This document shows, one piece after another, positions 26,808 through 35,222 of a stretch of 54,384 bases of DNA. The stretch's first letter is position 1. Every line of letters begins with the position of its first letter. The notes under the pieces were generated by a model, which was not told where the DNA came from, searched no databases, and saw nothing but the letters and a program-made list of their open reading frames with translations. The stretch is from NCBI GenBank assembly GCA_945870035.1, contig CAMBQQ010000010.1, positions 1 to 54,384 of the forward strand, given 5' to 3'. The DNA is from Rhizobium sp. Q54 (lineage in GTDB: Bacteria > Pseudomonadota > Alphaproteobacteria > Rhizobiales > Xanthobacteraceae). Made by a program: the position numbers and the translations under genes.

Positions 26808-27857
26808 GTGACAGCCAAGATAATTCTAACCGGCGACGTCAATCTGATGCGCGCCACCGATCCGGCGGTACCGTTTAGGCACGTCATCGACGACCTCCGC
26901 TCGGCGGACGTCGTCTTTTCCAATCTGGAATGCTGCCTCCGGCTCGCGGAGCAATCGCATGTCAATGAAGGCTTTTTCGCCGACCCCCAAGTAGCCAGCG
27001 AAGCACTGAAGCTTTCCGGCATCCATGCCGTCGGCATTGCCAACAATGTAAATTATGGCTGGACGAATATTTCGGCGTCCATTGAACAACTGGACAAAAT
27101 TGGGCTGGTGCACACCGGGGCCGGTGCCACACTGGCGGCTGCCCGCGCGCCCGTCATCGTTAATCGCAACGGCATTCGCGTCGGCGTCCTGCAGCGGAGT
27201 TCGGTCTATTGGCCGACCGATCACGAGGCCCAAGCAGACGCGCCCGGCATTGCGGTGATTAAGGGGCATACGGCCTATCATGTTCCGATGGGACGTATCT
27301 CGCCGGATATCCCGCCTGCCAACCGTCCTGGTATTCCGCCGGTCATTCTTACCTGGGCGGACGCCGCATATCTTGACGAGCTTCGTAACGACATCGAAGC
27401 GCTACGTCCACAGGTCGATGTTGTCGTGGCGTCATTTCACTGGGGGCTCGGACGCGAGCCGCTGCAATACATGAAAGACATCGCTCGTGCGGCGGTCGAT
27501 GCCGGCGCTGATGTCGTCATGGGTCATGGGCCCCACTACCCGCTACCCATCGAATTCTATAGGGACCGGCCGATTTTTTATGGCTTGGGCAACCTTACGT
27601 TCAACACCGGACATCTCGGCCGCAAGCACTCGGGCTGGATTGGTCTACTGGTCGACGTGACCCTCGAAAGTAGCGGGATCCTGAGCTATAATCTTCGTTT
27701 GGTGCGCGCCAACGACAACAGCGAGTCGTATTTCAGCCCACCGGCGAACGAAACTCCTTTTCTAGATGATCTCACTATTCGGAGCAGCCATCTCAGCGCC
27801 CACCTTACGATAGAGGGGGATCGGATTCGCGTTCGGCCGCTGCATCCAAATTTGTAA
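26808..27857 (+). CDS. CapA-family metallophosphatase-fold protein (poly-gamma-glutamate CapA/PgsA-like)
   Basis: A calcineurin-like fold protein of the CapA group. It begins AKIILTGDVNLMRATDPAVP with the metal-binding Asp, followed by SADVVFSNLECCLR with the usual Asn-Leu-Glu. Later come VASFHWGLGREPLQYM, VMGHGPHYPLPIEFY with the His ligands, and IFYGLGNLTFN. The frame continues upstream to TTG 26715 and ATG 26739, but the family N-terminus coincides with the GTG at 26808, which has AGGG about 10 bases before it. No export signal or capBC partners are seen, so a capsule role is doubtful. Stand-alone CapA-like proteins have little known function. Confidence 0.78.
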   Translation: MTAKIILTGDVNLMRATDPAVPFRHVIDDLRSADVVFSNLECCLRLAEQSHVNEGFFADPQVASEALKLSGIHAVGIANNVNYGWTNISASIEQLDKIGLVHTGAGATLAAARAPVIVNRNGIRVGVLQRSSVYWPTDHEAQADAPGIAVIKGHTAYHVPMGRISPDIPPANRPGIPPVILTWADAAYLDELRNDIEALRPQVDVVVASFHWGLGREPLQYMKDIARAAVDAGADVVMGHGPHYPLPIEFYRDRPIFYGLGNLTFNTGHLGRKHSGWIGLLVDVTLESSGILSYNLRLVRANDNSESYFSPPANETPFLDDLTIRSSHLSAHLTIEGDRIRVRPLHPNL

Positions 27858-27865
27858 ATCAACGT

Positions 27866-27994
27866 ACCGGTCAGAATGGCCGCGACAATGTCTCGTTCGT
27901 CGCCGTCAATCCCGGCCTGGTCCGAACCGAGCGATCAGGGCGGATCGCTTCCGTCAAGTCACCGGTTTCGGTGAATAGACCGCGGTGCCGCTGA
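27866..27994 (+). pseudogene. Possible SDR-type oxidoreductase scrap
   Basis: In the 234-base gap after the CapA-like gene, one frame reads NGRDNVSFVAVNPGLVRTER and then SGRI before meaning is lost, with a TGA at 27992. The VNPGLVRTER segment is like the loop after the active site of short-chain dehydrogenases. No start codon, nucleotide motif or catalytic Tyr is present, so if real it is a small relic of a deleted gene. This is a weak call. Confidence 0.3.
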
Positions 27995-28091
27995 TAGCAG
28001 GCAACAATCGCCTCGCTGCTCTAGTAGCCACAATCGACAACAGCCTCGTGGCCTCAAAGCAATCGCTGTCACATTGGTGCCGATGAAACAT

Positions 28092-28478
28092 TCAGCGGGA
28101 AAGATGAGCCACAGATGCAATCTCAACCAGGAAGCCAGGCTTCACCAGATCGGTGCGGATGCAGTAGCGCGCCGGCGGGTCTGCCGGGAAGTAGGTGCGG
28201 TACACTTCGTTCATGCCGGCATAGTGGCTCATGTCCGAGAGAAAAATGTGATTGAAGGTGATGTCTCGCAAAGAGCCGCCCGCAGCTTCCAACACCGCCT
28301 TGATGCTGTCGAGCACCTGCCGCGTTTGGGCCTTGACGTCATTTTCGCCGACCAGCTTGCCGTCGCTGTCCATCGCCAGCATACCGGAGACGTAGACGGC
28401 GTTTCCCGCCTTGGTGCCGGGTGAATAGGGCGCGAGTGGCGGCGGCGATCCCTTGGGGACAATAACTTCGTAGGGCAT
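28092..28478 (-). CDS. RidA/YjgF/UK114-family protein
   Basis: A 128-residue trimeric-fold protein with the RidA core: AVYVSGMLAMDSDGKLVG, TRQVLDSIKAVLEAAGGSL and YCIRTDLVKPGFLVEI, with R108 and E119 at the positions that bind the carboxylate and activate water in imine/enamine deaminases. It probably hydrolyses reactive enamine or imine intermediates. The start has a strong AAAGGAG site. It lies 72 bases downstream of the LivK-type gene in the same direction, so it probably ends this operon. Its coupling to an alpha/beta hydrolase resembles the RutC/RutD pair, but no other pyrimidine-degradation gene is present. Confidence 0.87.
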   Translation of the reverse strand: MPYEVIVPKGSPPPLAPYSPGTKAGNAVYVSGMLAMDSDGKLVGENDVKAQTRQVLDSIKAVLEAAGGSLRDITFNHIFLSDMSHYAGMNEVYRTYFPADPPARYCIRTDLVKPGFLVEIASVAHLSR

Positions 28479-28550
28479 GTCTCAACTCCTTTAAGTTTAT
28501 TCGCAGGAACGGAGCCCGCTCTCGGCGAGCGGACTCCATCCGGTGCCGCT

Positions 28551-29717
28551 TTACCAGCCCTGGATGACGTCGAGCGTCCCGTTCTTCCACTGCGCATAGC
28601 CGAAGGTTCGAGGACCGCCGTGATACGAGGCGCTCCAATCAATCGGTGGCAGCACTCCGGTCTCGAAGTGGCCAAGCCCTTCCAATTCGGTGATGAGCTT
28701 GGCGCGGGTGAGATCGCTGCCGGCTCGCTTCATCGCCTCGACTACGATGATGCCGCCCGCCATGCCGAGATAAGGGTAATAGCCCGGCTTGGTATTTGGG
28801 TAATATTTTCCCAGCACGGCGTTCGCCTGCTTCACCGCGGGTTTATCCATGGTCGAAACGGCGGTCATCAGGTTGACGTAGATGCCTTCGAGCGCCTCGG
28901 CACCGACGAGTTCGAGGACGACCGGATCGGCCATGGTGTTGTGGCCGACCATTTTCGGCTTCCAGCCCAGGCGCTGAGCTTCCTTGGCAAAGAGCGCGCC
29001 GTGCTTCGGAATGACACCGAGGATAACGACGTCGGGATTGCCCTGTTTCAGGGCCACTGCCTGTGCACTCACATCGACATCGCTCGGCACATAGCTCGAT
29101 TCGGCGACCGGGGTGATGTTGAGCGTCTTGAGCGCCGCGACGGCACCGTCGCGCTGGTCTTTGCCGAACTGGTCGTTCTGGAAGAAGATCGCGATGCGCT
29201 TGGCCTTCAGCGTGTTTACCGCGAACTGAGCCATCGACTCCCCGATCTCGGACGACATTGGCAGGATGCCAAAGACGTTCTTGTCGGTCGGCTTGTTCAG
29301 GAGCTTATGGCCGCCGGCTGGGTTGACAATCGGCACGCCGCGCTGGGCGAGGAAGGGAAGGACGGCAACCGCCGTGACTGTGCCGAGCGTTGAAACCATT
29401 GCGAAGACCTCGTCGCGATCCACCAGTTTTTTCACGACGGCGGCGGTCTGCTGCGGATTATAGGAATCATTTTCGACGAGCCATTCAATCTTGCGGCCAT
29501 TCACGCCGCCTGCTTCGTTCACGGAGCGGAAGTAGGCGTCGCAACCCTCCTTCATCTGCGTCGCGCCGGCGGCGAGCCCGCTCTGCAACGGCAGAAACGA
29601 ACCGAGCAGAATTTTGTCTTTAGTAACGCCGGGTTCCGCAAGGGCGAGCCGCGGCATCGCCGCGGCGCCGACACCGGCGGCTAGCATCGTGAGAACCGTT
29701 CTACGTGACTGGGTCAT
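28551..29717 (-). CDS. Branched-chain amino acid-type ABC transporter substrate-binding protein (LivK-like)
   Basis: Periplasmic binding protein, 388 aa, of the Leu/Ile/Val or amide/aromatic acid class. It has a twin-arginine-like export signal (SRRTVLTMLAAGVGAAAMP) and a Periplasmic_binding_6-type fold: ILLGSFLPLQSGLAAGATQM, VNGRKIEWLVENDSYNPQQT, VPIVNPAGGHKL and an LGVIPKHGALFAKEAQRLGW region. CAAAGGAG precedes the start. It lies 15 bases after the LivF-type gene, with all five transporter parts in one leftward run. These systems carry amino acids, urea, amides or aromatic acids. The ligand cannot be fixed. Confidence 0.88.
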   Translation of the reverse strand: MTQSRRTVLTMLAAGVGAAAMPRLALAEPGVTKDKILLGSFLPLQSGLAAGATQMKEGCDAYFRSVNEAGGVNGRKIEWLVENDSYNPQQTAAVVKKLVDRDEVFAMVSTLGTVTAVAVLPFLAQRGVPIVNPAGGHKLLNKPTDKNVFGILPMSSEIGESMAQFAVNTLKAKRIAIFFQNDQFGKDQRDGAVAALKTLNITPVAESSYVPSDVDVSAQAVALKQGNPDVVILGVIPKHGALFAKEAQRLGWKPKMVGHNTMADPVVLELVGAEALEGIYVNLMTAVSTMDKPAVKQANAVLGKYYPNTKPGYYPYLGMAGGIIVVEAMKRAGSDLTRAKLITELEGLGHFETGVLPPIDWSASYHGGPRTFGYAQWKNGTLDVIQGW

Positions 29718-29732
29718 GCTCTTCTCCTTTGA

Positions 29733-30443
29733 TCAGGCTTCACCTAAATAAGCTTCAACGACGTTGTGCTCTTCCATCAGCCGTTCCGCCGACCCGGACA
29801 GCGTGATTCTTCCCTTCTCCACCACGTAGGCCCTATGCGCGATGCGCAGCGCCTGACGCGCATTCTGTTCAACAAGGAGTACAGTGACGCCCTCACGATT
29901 AATCTCCTCGATGAGCTTGAAAATCTCCCGCACCAGAAGTGGCGCGAGCCCGAGCGAGGGCTCGTCGAGCAATACGATGCGGGGGCGCGCCATCATGGCG
30001 CGGCCGATGGCGACCATCTGTTGCTCGCCGCCCGACATGGTGGCGGCGATCTGCTGGCGGCGTTCGACCAGTTTCGGAAAAAGCGCGTAGACGCGCTCCA
30101 AATCGCTGCGCCACCGGCGGCCGCGGTCTAAGCCGTAGGCCCCCATGCGTAGGTTCTCCTCGACCGTCAGTTCGGCGAAAAGCTGACGGCCTTCCGGCAC
30201 CAGCACTAGCCCGCGGGCAATGATTGCGTCGGTCGGCAGCGCCGAAATTTCCTCGCCGTCGAGCGTAATCGAGCCGGTTTTTGTCGCCGGGATGCTATTA
30301 GTCACGCAGCCCAGCAGGGTCGACTTGCCCGCACCGTTCGATCCCAACAGCGAGACGATTTGCTTATTTTCGACCGACAGCGAAACGTCCGTGAGCGCGG
30401 TGACTGCGCCATAACGCGCGGATAGTGCGCTGATCTCAAGCAT
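29733..30443 (-). CDS. ABC transporter ATP-binding protein, LivF type
   Basis: Second ATPase of the branched-chain-type importer, about 236 aa. Walker A is GSNGAGKSTLLG, the family stretch is LVPEGRQLFAELTVEENLRM, the signature is MSGGEQQMVAIGRAMM and Walker B is IVLLDEPSLGLAP. It may start at ATG 30449 or ATG 30443, and both overlap the end of the LivG-type gene (30436), which shows translational coupling. Residues EGRQLF distinguish LivF from LivG. Confidence 0.92.
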   Translation of the reverse strand: MLEISALSARYGAVTALTDVSLSVENKQIVSLLGSNGAGKSTLLGCVTNSIPATKTGSITLDGEEISALPTDAIIARGLVLVPEGRQLFAELTVEENLRMGAYGLDRGRRWRSDLERVYALFPKLVERRQQIAATMSGGEQQMVAIGRAMMARPRIVLLDEPSLGLAPLLVREIFKLIEEINREGVTVLLVEQNARQALRIAHRAYVVEKGRITLSGSAERLMEEHNVVEAYLGEA

Positions 30444-31209
30444 GATCATCGTCCTCGCCGAGGTAGGCCTTGATGACGGCTGGGGAATTGCGAATCTCGG
30501 CGGGCGTCCCTTCGGCGATTTTCTCGCCGTGGTCGAGCACTACTATACGATCACAAGCCGACATCACCACGCGCATGTCGTGCTCGACGAGTAGGATAGA
30601 GATGCCGTTCTCGTCGCGCAGCCGGCGCACGGTATCGGCGACTCGCCGGCTTTCTTCGGGATTCATGCCGGCGGCCGGCTCGTCGAGCAGCATCAGCTTC
30701 GGCCGGCCGGCGAGCGCCCGCGCCATCTCGACGGACTTCTGCAGGCCATAGGACAACTCGCACACGCGAACGTCCGCGACGTCGTTGAGCCCCAGACGTT
30801 CGATTATGGCGGCCGTTTCCGCGTTGGCCTCGCGGCGCATGGCGCGCGCCGAAGGCAGGTTGAGGAAGTCGCTAAGAATGCCGGCGCGGTAGCGGTAGAC
30901 GAGGCCAAGCGTTATGTTCTCGCGCACACTCACCTCGCGGAAAAGTTCGAGGTTCTGGAACGTGCGTCGGATACCCATAGCGGCGACTTCAGGCGTGCTG
31001 CGCCCTACTAGCTCTTGGCCGTTGAAGAGGATACTGCCGCGCTCCGGCCGGTACAGGTGCGACACGCAGTTGATGAGCGTCGACTTTCCAGCGCCGTTCG
31101 GACCGATCAAGCCGACGATTTGACTCTCGGCGACCGAGAAGCTGACGTCGGACAAAGCCCGCAGCCCGGAGAACGACAGCGAGATGCCGGAAAGCTCAAG
31201 GAGTGCCAA
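30436..31209 (-). CDS. ABC transporter ATP-binding protein, LivG type
   Basis: First ATPase of the importer, 257 aa. Walker A is GPNGAGKSTLINCV. GIRRTFQNLELFREVSVREN is the LivG-specific Q-loop region, LSYGLQKSVEMARALA is the usual variant signature, Walker B is LMLLDEPAAGMNP, and the C-terminus carries the LivG tail (EIRNSPAVIKAYLGE). It overlaps the LivM-type gene by 14 bases at its start and the LivF-type gene at its end. Confidence 0.92.
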   Translation of the reverse strand: MALLELSGISLSFSGLRALSDVSFSVAESQIVGLIGPNGAGKSTLINCVSHLYRPERGSILFNGQELVGRSTPEVAAMGIRRTFQNLELFREVSVRENITLGLVYRYRAGILSDFLNLPSARAMRREANAETAAIIERLGLNDVADVRVCELSYGLQKSVEMARALAGRPKLMLLDEPAAGMNPEESRRVADTVRRLRDENGISILLVEHDMRVVMSACDRIVVLDHGEKIAEGTPAEIRNSPAVIKAYLGEDDDHA

Positions 31210-32146
31210 GGGGCTTCCTCCCGAGCCGCGAGCGGACGACGTCGACGATGCTGATGAGTCCGCCAGGCAAGAATTGGACGCAAAGGATCAGCAACACCCC
31301 GTAGATCACCATCTGGGCATCCTTGAATTCGCGCAGCACTTCCGGCGCCAGCGCCAGATAAAAACCGCCGAGCAGCGCTCCGCCGCGCGAATGAAGGCCT
31401 CCGATCACAGCCATCGATAGGAATGAGAGCGAGGCGGCAAGGGAGAAGGTTTCCGTGCTGAGATGGCCGAGCAGATGGGCGAACAGCGCGCCGGAAACGC
31501 CGGTGAAAAAGGCGCTGGTAGCGAAAGCGATGATGACGTGCTTCGGGCGCGGGATGCCGCAGCACTCGGCGGCAACGGCGCTCATGCGCAGTGCCATCAG
31601 CGAGCGGCCGGTATGAGACTTGGCAAAGTTGTGCGCGATCCATGCCAGCAAAAGAAAGATAGCGAGCAGCACATAGTAATAACCGAAATCGCTTTGCATT
31701 TCGGTGCCGAACAGCGACGGGCGCGGCACGAACAGCCCTTGGCGGCCGCCGGTGAACGATTCCCACTCAAACAGCATCTGCTGCACGAACAGTGCAAACC
31801 CAAGCGTGGCGATCGCAAGATAGTGGCCCTGCACCCGCAGGGCCGGTAGCGCGACCAACGCGCCAAATAGCCCTGCAACAACGCCGCCGGCCAGCACACC
31901 GACGAGGAAGGGCAGCCCGGCCTTCGTGACGACAATGGCCGAGGCATAGGCCCCGAGCGCCCAGAAGCCGGCATGGCCGATCGAGATCTGTCCGCCCATG
32001 CCGATGAGGATGTTCAAGCTGAGACCCACCATCGCATAAATCATCACGCTGGCGAGGATGTAATAACCGTAATTGCCCAGCCCGAACGGCAGTGCGGCCA
32101 GCACGGCCACGACAAGGAAAATTACGAGCTTGCGGGGGGGCATCAT
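31196..32146 (-). CDS. Branched-chain amino acid-type ABC permease, LivM type
   Basis: Membrane subunit, 316 aa, with about 8-10 hydrophobic helices. LSLNILIGMGGQISIGHAGF and the later cytoplasmic loop SHTGRSLMALRMSAVAAECC, with a GIPRPKHVIIAFATSAFFTG stretch, are typical LivM features. It begins two bases after the LivH-type stop. One channel-forming half of the importer. Confidence 0.9.
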   Translation of the reverse strand: MMPPRKLVIFLVVAVLAALPFGLGNYGYYILASVMIYAMVGLSLNILIGMGGQISIGHAGFWALGAYASAIVVTKAGLPFLVGVLAGGVVAGLFGALVALPALRVQGHYLAIATLGFALFVQQMLFEWESFTGGRQGLFVPRPSLFGTEMQSDFGYYYVLLAIFLLLAWIAHNFAKSHTGRSLMALRMSAVAAECCGIPRPKHVIIAFATSAFFTGVSGALFAHLLGHLSTETFSLAASLSFLSMAVIGGLHSRGGALLGGFYLALAPEVLREFKDAQMVIYGVLLILCVQFLPGGLISIVDVVRSRLGRKPLGTP

Positions 32147-32148
32147 CG

Positions 32149-33018
32149 TCAGACCTTCTTTGCAATCTGGCGGGTGAACAGGCCTTGCGGTCGCACCATC
32201 AAAACGGCGATGATGATGGCAAAGGCGAAGGTGTCCTTAAACGATGCGGAAATATAGGCCGCGAACAAGTTTTCGATCACACCGATGACCAGGCAGCCGA
32301 CGACGGCACCGACCAGGCTGTTGAACCCGCCGAGGATAGCGCCGGCGAAGGCCTTCAGCAGCACCGCAAACATTATGTCGAAATCGAGAAAGGTCAGTGG
32401 TGCGACGAGCAGGCCCGACACGACACTGATTGCGGTGGCGAGTCCCCAGGCGGTGAGCGATACACGGCCGATGTTTACGCCCATGAGTTGCGCGGCGCGG
32501 CGGTTCATACTGGCTGCACGCATGGCGATGCCGGCACGCGTGTATTCGAAGAATACGTAAAGGACGGCGACCACCAGAAACGATACTCCAACGATGCCGA
32601 GGCTGTTCTCGGCAACGCGAGCACCGAGGATGTTGACGGGATTCGGCGAGAACAGCGACGGAAAGCGTACCGGATCGTAGCCCCAGATCCAGCCGGCACC
32701 ATGATGGAAGACCATCCACAGCCCGATGGTAGCGATCAGCGAATTGATCGGCGGCGCGGATTGGAGCGGCCGCATCGTCACCCGCTCGGTGACGATGCCG
32801 ATCAGGCCGCCGATCGGCACTGCGAGCACGAGGATGATCACCAGCGGTAGACCGGTCCGGGCCAGCAGCGTGAAGCAAACGAAAGTGCCGACCATCGCCA
32901 TTTCGCCCTGAGCGAAATTCACAACGTCAGTGGCCTTGTTTATCAGCACGAGCGAGAGAGCAAGCAGGGCGTAGATGCTGCCGAGCGCAAGACCGGATAC
33001 GACCAGCTGCGGGATCAT
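32149..33018 (-). CDS. Branched-chain amino acid-type ABC permease, LivH type
   Basis: Membrane subunit, about 289 aa, first transporter gene of the operon. It begins with a hydrophobic IPQLVVSGLALGSIYALLAL, then NKATDVVNFAQGEMAMVGTF, which is the LivH hallmark, and carries the EAA-like loop TRAGIAMRAASMNRRAAQLM. The frame extends 50 codons upstream to 33168, but those residues are polar and unlike the family. ATG 33018 matches the family start. No strong ribosome site is visible, so the exact start is less sure. About 70 bases separate it from the hydrolase gene upstream. Confidence 0.88.
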   Translation of the reverse strand: MIPQLVVSGLALGSIYALLALSLVLINKATDVVNFAQGEMAMVGTFVCFTLLARTGLPLVIILVLAVPIGGLIGIVTERVTMRPLQSAPPINSLIATIGLWMVFHHGAGWIWGYDPVRFPSLFSPNPVNILGARVAENSLGIVGVSFLVVAVLYVFFEYTRAGIAMRAASMNRRAAQLMGVNIGRVSLTAWGLATAISVVSGLLVAPLTFLDFDIMFAVLLKAFAGAILGGFNSLVGAVVGCLVIGVIENLFAAYISASFKDTFAFAIIIAVLMVRPQGLFTRQIAKKV

Positions 33019-33088
33019 GCCCACGCCCGGCGACAGGTTATGGAAGCGGCGTCCCTTAGTGGTCTCATTCGGTGTCTTTCGCGTTTCC

Positions 33089-33883
33089 TCACGAATGCTG
33101 GCCGATGAACCCGAGCACGGCCTTGTCGAAGACCTCTGTATTGGTTTCCGAGGCGCAATGTCCGCCACGATCTAGTTCGACTAGCTCGGCGCCCGCGATC
33201 ATGTCCGTGAGCGCGCGGCTGAAGTATGGCGGCGTCAAAATGTCGTCGCGCGCGACGATCACCATGGTCGGCACCTTGATCTTGCCAAGGTCGGCGGTCC
33301 GGTCGAAGTCGACGATGGCGTCGATGCGGCTGGCGACGATCTCAACCGGCGGGAAATTCGGGATTACGACCTTTTCGCGCTCTTCGAGCAGGCCGATGTT
33401 CTCGTTGATCCACCAGTCCGGATAGAGGAACACCGGCGTCGAACGGACATAGTCAGCCGCGCCGCCTGCGATCAGCAAGGTGCGGCGCGCGTCGAAAACG
33501 CGGCGGAAGAAGGGATCGGCCTTGGGCCAGCTCGCATAGATGATCAGGCTTTGCAGCCGTTCCGGATGCGTGGCGGCGAGCGTCTGGCCGATTGCGCCGC
33601 CGGTCGAATGGCCAACGAGATGCGCTTTTTTGATGCCAAGGTCGTCCATCACCGCTAAGAGATCGTCGGTCATTTGGTCGACAGAGTACTTGATCAGCGA
33701 ACGCGTACTTTGCCCGGTTCCGCGATGGTCGTGGATGACGGTCTGATGGTTGCGCGAGAAAGCAGCAAGGTTCGGCGCCCAGTAGCTGCCGACGCCACCG
33801 AGGCCGGGAACGAGCAGGACTGCGGAGCCGCTCCCATGGCTTTCGTAGTAAATTTCCCCCTCGCCGACTTTGACCTTGGGCAT
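33089..33883 (-). CDS. Alpha/beta-fold hydrolase
   Basis: A 264-residue esterase/hydrolase-type protein. The nucleophile elbow is GHSTGG (S93), the oxyanion region is VPGLGGVGSYW, DHRGTGQST lies in the usual place, the acid is in VARDDILTPP and the catalytic His is in DRGGHCASETN. The frame extends to 34033, but ATG 33883 has GAAGGTG about nine bases upstream and begins at the family N-terminus (MPKVKVGEG). RutD and 3-oxoadipate enol-lactonase-like proteins look like this. It leads the LivHMGFK-RidA series, so it probably acts on the imported compound. The substrate is unknown. Confidence 0.87.
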   Translation of the reverse strand: MPKVKVGEGEIYYESHGSGSAVLLVPGLGGVGSYWAPNLAAFSRNHQTVIHDHRGTGQSTRSLIKYSVDQMTDDLLAVMDDLGIKKAHLVGHSTGGAIGQTLAATHPERLQSLIIYASWPKADPFFRRVFDARRTLLIAGGAADYVRSTPVFLYPDWWINENIGLLEEREKVVIPNFPPVEIVASRIDAIVDFDRTADLGKIKVPTMVIVARDDILTPPYFSRALTDMIAGAELVELDRGGHCASETNTEVFDKAVLGFIGQHS

Positions 33884-34004
33884 GCGCCACACCTTCGCTC
33901 GCGGCGCGGAAGCGCGCCGGACATCCCCTAGCGTAGCGGCGCGCTCCTGAACCCGGTAACGCAAAGATGCGCAGGCACTGTTGCCGGAATTAGAACGCTC
34001 TAAA

Positions 34005-34904
34005 TCAAGCCCTGAGCTGGTCAACGTGAACAATCAGCGCCTTCAAAAAGGCCTGTGTTGCAATCGAAAGCTCGCGATTGCGGCGAGTGCACACTTCCGA
34101 ATAAGGCATACGGAAACCCTTCTCTGCGACGGGTACCGAACAGAGACTACCGCGCGCCAATTCCGCCCGCACGGTAAAGGCCGGCATGAATGCGGCGGCG
34201 ACGCCGGTTGCAGCGAGCGTCTTGGTAAGTTCCAGTGAGTTGGTCGTCAGAAGCGTCTTGAACGTTATGCCGCGCCGCTTGGCGCAGTCATCGATCAACT
34301 GCCGCAGGCCGAAAGAGTCGTCCGGCAATGCGAGCGGATACTGCTCCAGCGTCTTCAGCGTGACCGACCTCGCTTTCGCCAGCGGATGGTGCGGCGAGAC
34401 AATGCAACTCACCGGCTCAGCATAGCGCGCCGCCACCGTAATGTCGTGCCGCCGCTTGGCGTTAAATGAGATCCCGATATCGGCCTCGTTCTGCACCAGC
34501 GCCTCAACGATGCGGTCCGTGGGCGCCAAGACAAGATTGAAATTGATGCCGGGGAACTTGGCGTGGAACGACGAAATCAGCGTTGGCAAGAAGTCACTCA
34601 CGAGGCCTTCCATCGCGTACAGCGTGACGTCGCCGATCTGTAGGCCCTTGAGGTCTTCGATTGCCGATTGAGCTTTGCCGATGTCGTGGAAGATCGATCG
34701 GGTATGCTGGGCGAGCAGACGGCCGGCGGCGGTGGTGACGACGCCACCGGGATTACGCTCAAAAAGTCGCAGCTTGAGTTCGCGCTCCAGAATTGCGATT
34801 TGACGGGAAATCGCGGAGGGCGCGATATGCAGCCGGTCAGCGGCCTTGCGGATCGACCCGCACTCTTGCGTTACGTGGAAGTATCGCAGCGATTCAAGTT
34901 TCAT
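34005..34904 (-). CDS. LysR-family transcriptional regulator
   Basis: A 299-residue regulator. The N-terminal HTH runs through residues 1-60: MKLESLRYFHVTQECGSIRK, AADRLHIAPSAISRQIAILE, RELKLRLFERNPGGVVTTAA. A substrate-binding-like effector domain follows. The frame is open upstream to 35030, but ATG 34904 is the standard LysR start. It is oriented the same way as the hydrolase/Liv operon 121 bases downstream rather than divergently. That is less usual but still suggests that it controls them. The inducer is unknown. Confidence 0.9.
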   Translation of the reverse strand: MKLESLRYFHVTQECGSIRKAADRLHIAPSAISRQIAILERELKLRLFERNPGGVVTTAAGRLLAQHTRSIFHDIGKAQSAIEDLKGLQIGDVTLYAMEGLVSDFLPTLISSFHAKFPGINFNLVLAPTDRIVEALVQNEADIGISFNAKRRHDITVAARYAEPVSCIVSPHHPLAKARSVTLKTLEQYPLALPDDSFGLRQLIDDCAKRRGITFKTLLTTNSLELTKTLAATGVAAAFMPAFTVRAELARGSLCSVPVAEKGFRMPYSEVCTRRNRELSIATQAFLKALIVHVDQLRA

Positions 34905-34986
34905 GTGACCACCAAGTGACGGCATCCTATAGCACCGGTGCCTCGTTTCGGCTCCAAAGCGATCGCTGTCTTTTGAAACAGATGAT

Positions 34987-35222
34987 GATGAAGATGCGCT
35001 GACGAAAGCCATTATCCCTGGGCGTCCCAATACGGACGATATAGCTTTCGCCGGATCAAATCTCTACTTGCCGATGCCGGCTGGCAGGTGGGGTATGATC
35101 GGGCTCAGCGGATCTGGGGCCGTGAGGGGCTTAATATGTCCAGGAGCAAGGGGGCGCGAGGACGACTCTGGCTCAACGACGGACCCCGTAATCGGTTAAG
35201 ACCTCAGAGGGGATGGAGGTGA
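34987..35222 (+). pseudogene. IS3-family transposase (OrfB) remnant with a frameshift
   Basis: This part of the 835-base gap between the LysR gene and the MFS scrap encodes a piece of an IS3-type OrfB just before the DDE core. The first frame gives DEDALTKAII. After a one-base shift near 35017 the second gives ASQYGRYSFRRIKSLLADAG, then QVGYDRAQRIWGREGLNMS, then GARGRLWLNDGPRNRLRP, which are the well-known IS3 landmarks (YGRYGYRRI, RIWRREGLKV, RGRLWLNDGS). Homology stops about 35204 and a TGA follows at 35220. There is no catalytic core and no clear inverted repeat, so it is a relic. Confidence 0.78.
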
